Below, piece by piece: positions 14,875 through 22,757 of a stretch of 33,389 nt of DNA. Origin of the DNA: Actinomycetes bacterium (GTDB lineage Bacteria > Actinomycetota > Acidimicrobiia > Acidimicrobiales > SZUA-35); NCBI GenBank assembly GCA_024227975.1, contig JAAETV010000367.1, forward strand, positions 1 through 33,389, read 5' to 3'. The stretch's first letter is position 1, and each line of letters begins with the position of its first letter. The position numbers and the translations under genes are program-made. A model generated the notes under the pieces. The model was not told the DNA's origin and searched no databases. It saw only the letters and a program-made list of their open reading frames with translations.

Positions 14875-16385
14875 GATGCCATTCCCAAGACCGAGACGGG
14901 GCGGCTCCGCATCGACAGGGCTGACCCTATGATCTCATGATCGATGATGTCGGCGCCGAGCAGATCGGCGATCGTGCGGGCGACGGTGCGGATCCGGTTC
15001 AGGCCTCTGCCGGTCAGATCGTTGGACTCCAGGGCAACCTGGAGGACGCTCTTGGCCGAAGCCGTCAGCGGAACGACCTCGTCGAGCCGGTCTGCCGGCA
15101 GGAGGGCGTTGCACTCCACCCCCCGCTGCTGGGCCAGGAGACGAACCCGGGCCACCCGGGCCGCCACTTCTGCTGTTGCCTCCTCCTGGGCGTTGTCGAG
15201 CAACACGGCGGCAGGAGGGGGTCGGACCTCGATCCTGATATCGAACCGGTCGAGAAGGGGCCCAGACAGGCGCCGGGCATAGCGGGCTCGGGCCGGTTCG
15301 CTACAGCGACACCGGCCGGCCCCCCCTCCCTCACCGCAGGGGCACGGGTTCATGGCCGCCACCAGCAAGAAGCGGGCCGGCAGGGTGGCGGTGCGGGCTG
15401 CCCTCGCCACCCGAACCAAACCCTCCTCCAGGGGTTGGCGGAGTGAGTCGAGGGCAGCCGGAACGAACTCACCGAGCTCGTCGAGAAAGAGGACGCCCCC
15501 GTGAGCGCAGCTGATCTCGCCCGGCCGCAGGGCGGCCGTTCCCCCACCGACCAATGACACCACTGATGCCCCATGATGAGGGGCTCGGAGCGGGGGCCGT
15601 CGGACCAGACCGCCCTTGGGTAGACCGACCCCGGCGGCCGAATGGACCCTGGTGGCGATGACAGCTTGATCGGGTTGGAGGTCGGGCAGCAACCCGACCA
15701 GGCGGGAGGCAAGCATGGTCTTGCCTGAGCCGGGCGGGCCCACCATCAGCAGATGATGACCACCAGCAGCCGCCACCTCCAGACCCCACCGAGCCAAAGG
15801 CTGACCCCTGACATCGGCTAGATCAGCCTGGCCCACCTCAGGCTCACAGGCGGGAGGGGTATCGACCAGGGTCAACGGCATCCCCCCGGAGCGCAAGGCA
15901 GCGACGATCTGGCCCAGGGTTCCAGCCCCCAGCACGGCCCCAGTCCTGACAACGGCCGCCTCGCCGGCTCCGTCGGTTGGAACGATGACCCGCTCCCCTT
16001 CCACTGCGTCAGCCAGGCACGCCAGCCCCCGAACCGGCCTCAGGGAGCCATCCAGACCCAGCTCACCTACCGCACCCAGCCGGTTGAGCATGGCCGGCTC
16101 GATCTGACCCGAAGCAGCCAGGACACAGAGAGCAATCGGCAGATCAAGGGCCGAGCCATGTTTGCGGATCGATGAGGGAGCAAGGTTGATCGTTACCCGC
16201 CGCAGAGGCCAGTCGAGACCGCTCGACAATATGGCGGCTCTGACCCGGTCCCGGGATTCTCGGCAAGACACATCGGGTAGGCCGACCAGGGTGTAGCCCG
16301 GTAGGCCATTGCTGACATGGACCTCAACCGTGACCGGATGGCCATCGACCCCTTCGACCACAGCCGAACTCATGGTGGCAAACAT
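14871..16385 (-). CDS. comM: ComM/YifB-family AAA+ ATPase (Mg-chelatase-like)
   Basis: ComM is a hexameric helicase that promotes branch migration during natural transformation. The 504-residue product has the N-terminal S5-like domain (VEVHVSNGLPGYTLVGLPDV, RVTINLAPSSIRKHGSALDL). The AAA+ core shows Walker A GPPGSGKT at 216-223 and Walker B GGVLFLDE near 296-303. It is followed by the Cys-rich insertion MNPCPCGEGG...CRC and the C-terminal helicase lid (LTGRGLNRIRTVARTIADL). I chose the ATG at 16385 because GGAG sits 6 nt upstream; a TTG two codons earlier is less likely. It overlaps dprA by 4 bp, and yraN lies upstream in transcription order. Confidence 0.95.
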   Translation of the reverse strand: MFATMSSAVVEGVDGHPVTVEVHVSNGLPGYTLVGLPDVSCRESRDRVRAAILSSGLDWPLRRVTINLAPSSIRKHGSALDLPIALCVLAASGQIEPAMLNRLGAVGELGLDGSLRPVRGLACLADAVEGERVIVPTDGAGEAAVVRTGAVLGAGTLGQIVAALRSGGMPLTLVDTPPACEPEVGQADLADVRGQPLARWGLEVAAAGGHHLLMVGPPGSGKTMLASRLVGLLPDLQPDQAVIATRVHSAAGVGLPKGGLVRRPPLRAPHHGASVVSLVGGGTAALRPGEISCAHGGVLFLDELGEFVPAALDSLRQPLEEGLVRVARAARTATLPARFLLVAAMNPCPCGEGGGAGRCRCSEPARARYARRLSGPLLDRFDIRIEVRPPPAAVLLDNAQEEATAEVAARVARVRLLAQQRGVECNALLPADRLDEVVPLTASAKSVLQVALESNDLTGRGLNRIRTVARTIADLLGADIIDHEIIGSALSMRSRPVSVLGMAS

Positions 16386-16587
16386 CTTCAACTCCGAACG
16401 TTGTGCATTGTCCGGGGAAGCGTTTGGACTACGGATCAGAACCTAGCCAGGCCCTGTGACATCCAACCCCGGAACAACCAACTCCGGCAATGGCCGAGCC
16501 GACCACACGCCCGATACCGGCTGGAAGCAACCGCAAGGTCTGTGTATTCCGGCTTCCTCTTGGCGCCGCAGGGGGGCGAGAGTTGGC

Positions 16588-16593
16588 CATACT
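16588..16593 (+). promoter_or_regulatory. Candidate -10 element for a leaderless small gene
   Basis: CATACT ends 6 nt before the GTG at 16600, and no Shine-Dalgarno sequence lies at a usable distance. This fits a leaderless transcript beginning at the GTG. No good -35 hexamer is seen. Confidence 0.35.
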
Positions 16594-16599
16594 GCTCCT

Positions 16600-16857
16600 G
16601 TGAGGAAGTCGAAGGGCAACAACAGGGGACCCAAGGGTCGCTCACGGGCCGCGCCACGGCCTGACCCCTCCGATACCGACGACACCGAGGTTCGCTTCGT
16701 CCAGCCTTACCAGGCGACGAAGAGCTATCTGTGCCCTGGGTGCGGACGTACAATCGTCGAAGGCCAGGCCCACATGGTGGCAGTCCCCCGCGATGCTCCC
16801 GATCTACGACGTCATTGGCATCGGGGATGCTGGGTCAACCGCGAGACCCGATACTGA
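16600..16857 (+). CDS. Small Cys/His-rich conserved actinobacterial protein (85 aa)
   Basis: The product has a basic N-terminus (VRKSKGNNRGPKGRSR), an acidic stretch, then TKSYLCPGCGRTIVEGQAHM and HWHRGCWVNRETRY. The CPGC pair together with the distal HWH/C residues looks like a small zinc-binding fold. Very similar short proteins, often labelled ATP/GTP-binding without evidence, occur throughout actinobacteria near this locus; this is from memory, not a search. The GTG start is preferred because homologues begin just before the basic segment; an ATG at 16456 in the same frame would add unrelated residues. It is transcribed against its neighbours, divergent from comM, and is probably leaderless. 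The function is unknown. Confidence 0.75.
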   Translation: MRKSKGNNRGPKGRSRAAPRPDPSDTDDTEVRFVQPYQATKSYLCPGCGRTIVEGQAHMVAVPRDAPDLRRHWHRGCWVNRETRY

Positions 16858-17042
16858 CCCGTCGGCGTCAATCGACCAGCCATTGCCGCTTCATCTTGCC
16901 CCAACTCGTGGCCACGACCGATGGCTGAGTGGCGCACCGGCTGCGGTCAGCGGGGCTGCCGGGGAGTGGATCGAGGCTGACGGAGCCGACCAGGGTGCCG
17001 TCATGGTCCACCTGCGGCGCACCTCCTTGTCGCCGTCGCCGG
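16858..17042. other. Intergenic gap between convergent small gene and yraN
   Basis: These 185 bp lie between the stop of the small plus-strand gene and the stop of minus-strand yraN. I see no gene, RNA or strong hairpin. Convergent terminators would be expected here but none has a clear T tract. Confidence 0.5.
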
Positions 17043-17387
17043 CTAGAAGCAGCCCTCGATCACATCAACGTGTCCCGCCCCGTCGACATCGGCAACATCG
17101 AAGCGGAGGTCGAGATAGGGCCGTTCGGCCATCTGGAGCCATTGGATGGCCAGGGCTCGGATCCGCTGCTGCTTGCGCCAACCTACGGCCTCGATCCCTC
17201 GTCCGAAGCGGACGCTGCTGCGGGTCTTGACCTCGCAGAACACGACGATGTCACCATCGGAGCAGATCAGATCGATTTCGCCGCCGCGGACTCGCCAGTT
17301 GCGGTCGAGAACGCGAAAGCCCATGGCTTCGTACCAGGCCGCGGCGGCGTCTTCGCCGGCCCGGCCAACCTCTTGATTGCTGGCCAC
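17043..17387 (-). CDS. yraN: YraN family (UPF0102) putative endonuclease-fold protein
   Basis: YraN proteins have a restriction-endonuclease-like fold; the biochemical role is not established. The 114-residue product has normal length: QEVGRAGEDAAAAWYEAMGF, RNWRVRGGEIDLICSDGDIV, VFCEVKTRSSVRFGRGIEAV and WRKQQRIRALAIQWL. The presumed metal-binding D-E-K triad (GEIDLI ... CEVKTR) is intact. The start is a GTG at 17387 with AGGAGG 9 nt upstream, and a 16-bp perfect palindrome spans that GTG. The neighbours rplS (upstream) and comM (downstream) are the typical context. lepB and rnhB, which usually lie between rplS and yraN, are absent. Confidence 0.92.
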   Translation of the reverse strand: MASNQEVGRAGEDAAAAWYEAMGFRVLDRNWRVRGGEIDLICSDGDIVVFCEVKTRSSVRFGRGIEAVGWRKQQRIRALAIQWLQMAERPYLDLRFDVADVDGAGHVDVIEGCF

Positions 17388-17397
17388 GATCGTGGCC
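17382..17397. promoter_or_regulatory. 16-bp perfect palindrome over the yraN start codon
   Basis: GGCCACGATCGTGGCC is fully self-complementary. It lies between the Shine-Dalgarno sequence and the first two codons of yraN, and includes the GTG start. It could act as an operator or as a small RNA hairpin blocking initiation; it could also be chance in GC-rich DNA. Confidence 0.45.
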
Positions 17398-17529
17398 CTC
17401 CTGAGTCAGAGACCGTTCTCAGGCAGTTCTTCGACGGTGATCACCTAGGTGGTTGACACCGTGACTTTGGCCAGGAACCGTGACTGCCGATACATGTCCC
17501 AAGGTGAGCAGACGACCTTTTGATCGGGC

Positions 17530-17877
17530 TCAGTTGTCTCGCTTTTCCTTGACTTTGGCTGCCTTGCCGACACGATCGCGCAGGTAGTAGAGCTTGGCCC
17601 GACGAACATCGCCCCGGCTCATGACCTCGATCTTGTCGATGATCGGTGAATGGAGGGGAAAGCAGCGCTCGACACCAACGCCGAAGCTGAGCTTGCGCAC
17701 TGTGAACGACTCACGGATCGATGCACCACGGCGGGCGATGACGACGCCCTCGAAGACCTGGACACGCTCGCGGTTGCCCTCGGTGACTTTCACGTGGACC
17801 TTGACCGTGTCACCGGCATCGAAACTGGGGATGTCATCGCGTAGCTGATCCTGCTCAACGAGTTCGGTGGGGTTCAT
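17530..17877 (-). CDS. rplS: 50S ribosomal protein L19
   Basis: L19 sits at the 30S-50S interface. The 115-residue product is of standard size and shows [80 protein letters not shown] and [20 protein letters not shown]. The ATG at 17877 has GAGGA 7 nt upstream. It is separated from trmD by ~150 bp that include a 22-bp tandem repeat, so it may have its own promoter. It is the last gene of the rpsP-khpA-rimM-trmD-rplS ribosome-biogenesis cluster. Confidence 0.97.
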   Translation of the reverse strand: MNPTELVEQDQLRDDIPSFDAGDTVKVHVKVTEGNRERVQVFEGVVIARRGASIRESFTVRKLSFGVGVERCFPLHSPIIDKIEVMSRGDVRRAKLYYLRDRVGKAAKVKEKRDN

Positions 17878-17972
17878 GATCGTTCCTCGAAAGACCTGTC
17901 CGGGTGGTGCCGATTCGGCTTGTCAATGCTACGCCGATACCGATCCAGTCCCACCGGAGCGCAGATCTCAAG

Positions 17973-18027
17973 GCCGGAGGCCTCGAGAAATGAAGCCGGA
18001 GGCCTCGAGAAATGAAGCCGGAGGCCT
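17973..18027. repeat. 22-bp tandem repeat (2.5 copies) at the trmD 3' end
   Basis: Two identical 22-bp units lie at 17973-17994 and 17995-18016, each starting GCCGGAGGCCTCGAG and ending AAATGAA. A third partial unit at 18017-18027 runs into the trmD stop codon. Each contains the self-complementary GAGGCCTC, so neighbouring units can pair into hairpins. It may function as a terminator between trmD and rplS or simply be a local duplication. Confidence 0.85.
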
Positions 18028-18752
18028 CAGATGTCAATACCGAAGTCGGTCAGGTCGGCCCGCTCGGCCTCGGTCAGACCGCCTCTGGCCTCCAAGAGGT
18101 CGGGACGGTTGAGGGCGGTGCGGGACAGGGCCTGAGCCCGCCTCCAGCGGGCTACCCGTCCGTGATCGCCCGAGGTCAACACCTCGGGGACCTGCCATCC
18201 CCGGTAGTCGGCCGGTCGGGTGTAGTGGGGGTACTCGAGCAGCCCGTTGGCGAAGGAATCGTCGTCGACTGACTCGGCATTGCCGACTACACCAGGAACC
18301 AGCCGACACACAGCCTCGAGCACAACGGCAGCCGCAACCTCACCCCCGGCCAGGACATAGTCGCCAATTGATAGCTCACCGTCGACCAGATGCTCTCTGA
18401 CGCGCTCATCGACCCCCTCATAGCGGCCACACAGGAGGGTGAATCCATCGAGCGAGGCCAGCTCGGCGGCGTAGGCATGATCGAAACGACGCCCCGCCGG
18501 TGACAGGTAGAGCAGGGGGCGTGGGGGTTCGACGAGCTCCACGGTGTCGAAAATGGGCTCAGGCTTGAGCACCATCCCTGCTCCCCCACCGAATGGGCTG
18601 TCGTCGACCGAGCGGTGAGGGTCGGTGGCCGCCGACCGCAGATCATGGGTCCTGATATCGATCAGGCCACGGTGGCGGGCCTTGCCAACCAGGCTGGCCG
18701 AAGCGAACCCCTCCACCAGCTCAGGGAAGATGGTGAGGATGTCAATACGCAC
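18027..18752 (-). CDS. trmD: tRNA (guanine-N1)-methyltransferase TrmD
   Basis: TrmD methylates G37 of tRNAs with SAM and prevents frameshifting. The 241-residue product has the SPOUT trefoil-knot fold: MRIDILTIFPELVEGFASAS, VDDSPFGGGAGMVLKPEPIF, LLCGRYEGVDERVREHLVDG and ELSIGDYVLAGGEVAAAVVL. It also carries LEYPHYTRPADYRGWQVPEV and the C-terminal helical domain (HGRVARWRRAQALSRTALNR). The start is a GTG at 18752, 3 bp after rimM. Length and motifs are normal. It belongs to the rpsP-rimM-trmD-rplS operon conserved in bacteria. Confidence 0.97.
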   Translation of the reverse strand: MRIDILTIFPELVEGFASASLVGKARHRGLIDIRTHDLRSAATDPHRSVDDSPFGGGAGMVLKPEPIFDTVELVEPPRPLLYLSPAGRRFDHAYAAELASLDGFTLLCGRYEGVDERVREHLVDGELSIGDYVLAGGEVAAAVVLEAVCRLVPGVVGNAESVDDDSFANGLLEYPHYTRPADYRGWQVPEVLTSGDHGRVARWRRAQALSRTALNRPDLLEARGGLTEAERADLTDFGIDI

Positions 18753-18755
18753 GGG

Positions 18756-19271
18756 CTAGGTGTGCTCGATGATGGGTCCATCATCGAGCAGGCCAGCGGG
18801 AACCGAGACCATGACCGTGTCGTCGTCGTCGCCAACGTAGAAGGCCAGGGGCACCAGACGGCCGTCGCCGAGCTCCAGCAGGTCAGAGGCGGGATTCTCG
18901 ACAACGGCGACGATGGCACCGTGGTCTGTGCCGTACTGATCGACGAGCGACTTGCCGATCAGCTCATGGACGAAGACCTCGTCGTCATCGTCAATGGCGA
19001 CGGCTCGAAGGGTGAGACCTCGTAGGGTCTCGGCCTGATTACGATCGTCAACCCCCTCGAAACGGACGAGCCAGCGCTTCTGGTGTGGTCGGGCCGTGAC
19101 CACTCGCAACAAACGCTCGTCGGCGAGTAGCTCCACCCCGGGAGTGGTTCGTTCTGTCAGTCGATCCGTCGTGAAGTCAACTGACACCTCACCATTGAGA
19201 CCGTGCGCCTTCCCTATCCGCCCCACCTCGAGCAGTGGGCCGCCGACGGCTTGCCCCGGATCATCTCCCAT
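18756..19271 (-). CDS. rimM: 16S rRNA processing protein RimM
   Basis: RimM assists maturation of the 30S head and binds protein S19. The 171-residue product has the N-terminal RimM barrel (LLEVGRIGKAHGLNGEVSVD, RLTERTTPGVELLADERLLR, KRWLVRFEGVDDRNQAETLR) and the C-terminal PRC-barrel (EVFVHELIGKSLVDQYGTDH, VPLAFYVGDDDDTVMVSVPA). The ATG at 19271 is chosen because GGAG lies 8 nt upstream. The frame is open to a GTG at 19295 right after the khpA stop, which would add eight residues. It is cytoplasmic and sits in the usual place between the KH protein and trmD. Confidence 0.94.
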   Translation of the reverse strand: MGDDPGQAVGGPLLEVGRIGKAHGLNGEVSVDFTTDRLTERTTPGVELLADERLLRVVTARPHQKRWLVRFEGVDDRNQAETLRGLTLRAVAIDDDDEVFVHELIGKSLVDQYGTDHGAIVAVVENPASDLLELGDGRLVPLAFYVGDDDDTVMVSVPAGLLDDGPIIEHT

Positions 19272-19295
19272 AGGACGAACTCCAGCAGACGACAC

Positions 19296-19550
19296 CTACT
19301 CGACGAACTCGACCTCGGTGGTCACGCCGTCCTTGGCTGCGGCGGCCCCGACAACGGTACGGATGGCCGAGGCGACCCGGCCGCGACGACCGATCACGCG
19401 GCCCATGTCGTCATTGTTCACGGTGACGTCGAGCCGGACGTTGTCGCCACGGGCTGAAACCTCGATCGAGACCTCGTCCGGATAGCTGACGACGGAACGG
19501 CACAGGTGTAGCAGGACGGCTTCAGCGGTCGGTGCTGGCGAGTCGCTCAC
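19296..19550 (-). CDS. khpA: KH-domain RNA-binding protein KhpA
   Basis: This small RNA-binding protein partners with KhpB in many Gram-positive bacteria and binds a wide set of transcripts. The 84-residue product has a single KH domain: [24 protein letters not shown] strands (positions ~29-48) followed by [20 protein letters not shown], the GxxG loop being GRRG. The start is a GTG at 19550 overlapping the rpsP stop as GTGA, so translation is likely coupled. The rpsP-khpA-rimM-trmD order is standard for actinobacteria and firmicutes. Confidence 0.93.
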   Translation of the reverse strand: MSDSPAPTAEAVLLHLCRSVVSYPDEVSIEVSARGDNVRLDVTVNNDDMGRVIGRRGRVASAIRTVVGAAAAKDGVTTEVEFVE

Positions 19551-19906
19551 GACCCAGCACCAGCAGCAGCCGGCTCGGCCGCCGCTTCGCTCTCGCTGGC
19601 CGCAGCAGCTTCAGCGGCGGCTGCCGCTTCCAGCTCTTCGGCTGTCTTGCCGGCCTTGAACGCTTCCCACGCCCCAGAGATCTCCAGCAGCTTGCGAACC
19701 CGATCAGAAGGCTGGGCCCCTTGACGGAGCCAGCCAACGGCTTTGGCGTTGTTGATCTTGATCTCAGAAGGTTCCATGCGCGGGTTGTAGGTGCCGACGA
19801 TCTCGATGAAACGACCATCACGAGGTGATCGTTTGTCGGCTGCAACCACGCGGTATGTCGGCTGCTTCTTCTTACCCATCCGCATCAGGCGGAGTCGTAC
19901 GGCCAC
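19547..19906 (-). CDS. rpsP: 30S ribosomal protein S16 with an Ala/Glu-rich tail
   Basis: S16 is an assembly protein of the 30S body. The 119-residue product has the full S16 domain in its first ~85 residues ([60 protein letters not shown]). A 30-residue tail nearly all Ala, Glu and Ser follows ([20 protein letters not shown]). The start is GTG at 19906 with AGAGAGAAG close upstream. It heads a translationally coupled cluster with khpA. Such tails are also seen here on S2 and NusA. Confidence 0.96.
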   Translation of the reverse strand: MAVRLRLMRMGKKKQPTYRVVAADKRSPRDGRFIEIVGTYNPRMEPSEIKINNAKAVGWLRQGAQPSDRVRKLLEISGAWEAFKAGKTAEELEAAAAAEAAAASESEAAAEPAAAGAGS

Positions 19907-19996
19907 AGCTTCTCTCTATTCCTCAAGGGCTTCGGTTCAGAACGACTATCGAGACTAGCGGGGAACCAGGCAGCTTCCTTGTGCCTCGTCCCACCG

Positions 19997-21520
19997 TCAG
20001 AGTGAATCCAGCTCCTCAGCCAGGGTGTCCATGTCTACTCGATCCAGACCCGGCAACATCAGTGGGGCCTTGGTCGACTTGGTCCCCTTGGGCGTCACCC
20101 TGCCGCCCGATCCCTTCTTTGCAGGCCTCTTTCCCGGCTTTCCCGCTGGTAGACCACCTTTTGGCGTGACCCGACCACCGCCGCGGCCCTTGGCTTGTCC
20201 CTTGGACCGCTTCTTGTTCTTCTTGGCCTTCTTGGTCCCCATTCCACCAAAACGCTTCATCATCTTCTGCATTTCAGCGAACTGGGTCACGAGCTGGGAG
20301 ACCTGGGTCGGATTGGTACCCGAGCCCTTGGCGATCCTCGATCGGCGGGAGGCGTCGATGACCTTGGGATCGGTCCGTTCGGCCACGGTCATCGATTTGA
20401 TGATGGCTTCGACCCGGGCCAGCTCACGGTCGTCGATCTCGACCCCACGCATCTCCTTGGGCAAGCCGGGCAACATCCCGACGAGGTTCTGCAGCGGACC
20501 CATCTTCTTGATCTGCTGCATCTGGTCGAGGAAGTCGTCGAGGGTGAACTGGCCCTCGAGCATGCGGGTCGCTGCTTCTTCGGCCTCGTCGCTCTCATAG
20601 GTCTGCTCGGCCTTCTCGATCAGGGTGAGCATGTCGCCCATGCCCAGGATCCGGCCGGCCATTCGTTCGGGGTGGAACAGTTCGAAATCTTCGAGCTTCT
20701 CGCCGGTGGCGGCGAAGGCGATGGGGCGCCCAACCACTTCCTTGACCGATAGGGCGGCACCACCGCGGGCGTCACCGTCGAGCTTGGTCAGGATGACACC
20801 GTCGAGCTCGAGTTTCTGGTGGAAGGCTTCGGCAACATTGACGGCGTCTTGGCCGGTCATGGCGTCGACAACGAGGAAGGTGTAGTCGGGGCTTACGGCT
20901 TCAGAGATGAGCCGCACTTCCTCCATCAACGCTTCATCGATGGCGAGACGGCCCGCGGTGTCGACGATGACCACGTCGCGCCCGGTCCGGCGGGCCTCTT
21001 CGATGGCGCTGGCCGCCACCTCGACTGGGCTCGACGGTTCGCTGAACACCGGGACGTCGACCTGACGGCCCAGGGTGCGGAGCTGTTCGACGGCGGCCGG
21101 CCGCTGGAGATCGGCTCCCACCATCAAGGGGTTGCGGCCCTGGCTCTTGAACCAGCGGGCCAGCTTGGCTGATGAGGTGGTCTTACCCGACCCCTGGAGG
21201 CCGGCCATCATCACCACCGTCGGAGGGCGGGAAGCGTAGGTGATGTTGATGGTCTCGCCACCGAGGCTTGCTGTCAGCTCCTCGTTGACGATCTTGATGA
21301 CCTGCTGGGCCGGATTGAGGGCCTTGTGGACCTCCTCACCGACGGCTCTCTCCTTGATGCGAGAGCGAAGGCTCTTGACGACGATCAGGTTGACATCGGC
21401 TTCGAGCAGGGCGATTCGGATCTCCCGCAGAGCCTCGTCGACATCGTCCTCGGTCAAGCGGCCCTTGCGCGAGAGCTGGCTGAAGATGCCTTCGAACTTG
21501 TCGGTCAGCGATTGAAACAT
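19997..21520 (-). CDS. ffh: Signal recognition particle GTPase Ffh (SRP54)
   Basis: Ffh binds SRP RNA and signal sequences and delivers ribosomes to FtsY at the membrane. The 507-residue product has the N domain (MFQSLTDKFEGIFSQLSRKG). The G domain shows MAGLQGSGKTTSSAKLARWF, GADLQRPAAVEQLRTLG, VIVDTAGRLAIDEALMEEV and ILTKLDGDARGGAALSV. The Met-rich M domain (QMQQIKKMGPLQNLVGMLPG, AEMQKMMKRFGGMGTKKA) is complete to ~440. The last ~65 residues are Lys/Gly-rich with GGRVTPKG twice and end APLMLPGLDRVDMDTLAEEL. The ATG at 21520 is 34 bp after the ftsY stop. No SRP RNA gene was seen nearby. Confidence 0.97.
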   Translation of the reverse strand: MFQSLTDKFEGIFSQLSRKGRLTEDDVDEALREIRIALLEADVNLIVVKSLRSRIKERAVGEEVHKALNPAQQVIKIVNEELTASLGGETINITYASRPPTVVMMAGLQGSGKTTSSAKLARWFKSQGRNPLMVGADLQRPAAVEQLRTLGRQVDVPVFSEPSSPVEVAASAIEEARRTGRDVVIVDTAGRLAIDEALMEEVRLISEAVSPDYTFLVVDAMTGQDAVNVAEAFHQKLELDGVILTKLDGDARGGAALSVKEVVGRPIAFAATGEKLEDFELFHPERMAGRILGMGDMLTLIEKAEQTYESDEAEEAATRMLEGQFTLDDFLDQMQQIKKMGPLQNLVGMLPGLPKEMRGVEIDDRELARVEAIIKSMTVAERTDPKVIDASRRSRIAKGSGTNPTQVSQLVTQFAEMQKMMKRFGGMGTKKAKKNKKRSKGQAKGRGGGRVTPKGGLPAGKPGKRPAKKGSGGRVTPKGTKSTKAPLMLPGLDRVDMDTLAEELDSL

Positions 21521-21554
21521 GGGGTACCTACTGTATGGCGCTCAGCGCAACCCT

Positions 21555-22700
21555 CTACTCGAAGAGGGCATCAACGAACTCCGACGGCTCGAAATCAACG
21601 AGGTCGCCGACTTGTTCGCCGAGACCGACGAGCTTGACGGGGATGCCAAGCTCGGATTCGACGGCGAACACGATGCCTCCCTTGGCTGAGCCGTCGAGCT
21701 TGGTCAACACCACGCCGGTCACCTCGACCGCTTCGGTGAAGACCTTGGCCTGGGTCATCCCGTTCTGGCCGGTGGTGGCGTCGAGCACGAGCAGGACCTC
21801 GGAGACATGACCGGGTTCCTTGGCTGCCACCCGGCGAACCTTGGCCAGCTCATCCATCAGGTTCGACTTGTTCTGGAGGCGGCCCGCAGTGTCGGCCAGG
21901 ACGACATCGCAGCCCCGGGCTGCGGCCGCTTGGACCCCGTCGAAGATGACCGAGGAGGGGTCGCCACCCTCGTTGCCCCGCACGATCTCGGCTCCAGCCC
22001 GCTCGGCCCAGGTAGTCAGCTGTTCAGCGGCCGCGGCTCGGAAAGTGTCGCCAGCGGCCATGAGGGGGCGGTGGCCATCGGCAACGAGCCGCCGGCCGAC
22101 CTTGCCGATGGTGGTGGTCTTGCCAACCCCGTTGACCCCGACGAAGAGCCAGACGTTGGTTTCGGCAGGGGCCAGGGCCAGGGACCGATCCTTGCCTTCG
22201 AGCTCTCGATGCATCCTGGCCTTCAACAGGGACAGTACCTGGGCTCCATCTTCGGCTCCGGCCTCTTTGGCCTCGGTCCGCACGTCCTCGATCAGGCTCA
22301 TGGCGGTTGCGACGCCAACGTCGGCTTGGATGAGAGCCTCCTCCAGCTCCTCCCACTCGTCGTCGCCGATCTTGGCCATCCCGACGAGCCCACCGAGGTA
22401 ACCAGCAAAGGCTGAGCGGGCCTTGCCCAGCCGGTCGAAGAAGCTGGGCTTGATCAGGGGTTCGTCGACGACGGACTCTTCGACGGGCGGCTCCGGGGAG
22501 ACAACGGCCGGGGCCGCTTCGACCGCTACCGTTTCGTCGGTTGGCGCCGCCGCAGGTGCTTCGCGGGCCGTGTCGACGGGGACTTGTCCGTCCGTGGGCT
22601 CGAGCTCGAGGTCTCGCCTCCGCTGGCGGACGGCCACGAACGAGAGGCCAGCCACGACAAAGACCGCAGCAATGATGACAACGAGGATTATCGGCTCCAT
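21555..22700 (-). CDS. ftsY: Signal recognition particle receptor FtsY
   Basis: FtsY is the membrane receptor that pairs with Ffh during co-translational targeting. The 381-residue product starts MEPIILVVIIAAVFVVAGLS, an N-terminal membrane helix typical of actinobacterial FtsY. An acidic linker follows (~35-105; APAAAPTDETVAVEAAPAVV). The NG domain shows FVGVNGVGKTTTIGKVGRRL, AAGDTFRAAAAEQLTTW, VVLADTAGRLQNKSNLMDEL and VVLTKLDGSAKGGIVFAVE. The ATG at 22700 directly precedes the helix; a more upstream frame start at 22730 adds ten residues with no support. FtsY and Ffh are adjacent, so both SRP GTPases are co-located; smc, often next to them, is not in view. Confidence 0.95.
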   Translation of the reverse strand: MEPIILVVIIAAVFVVAGLSFVAVRQRRRDLELEPTDGQVPVDTAREAPAAAPTDETVAVEAAPAVVSPEPPVEESVVDEPLIKPSFFDRLGKARSAFAGYLGGLVGMAKIGDDEWEELEEALIQADVGVATAMSLIEDVRTEAKEAGAEDGAQVLSLLKARMHRELEGKDRSLALAPAETNVWLFVGVNGVGKTTTIGKVGRRLVADGHRPLMAAGDTFRAAAAEQLTTWAERAGAEIVRGNEGGDPSSVIFDGVQAAAARGCDVVLADTAGRLQNKSNLMDELAKVRRVAAKEPGHVSEVLLVLDATTGQNGMTQAKVFTEAVEVTGVVLTKLDGSAKGGIVFAVESELGIPVKLVGLGEQVGDLVDFEPSEFVDALFE

Positions 22701-22757
22701 TGGCGTCAATCCTACTGGTGACCCCGCCATTCGCCCGGAGCAAACCCGGCAGTGCGG

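Noticed and set aside
17458..17485. Direct repeat ACCGTGACT twice, 19 bp apart, between rplS and yraN
   Set aside because: Nine bases each with no conserved partner elements; likely chance, noted only.
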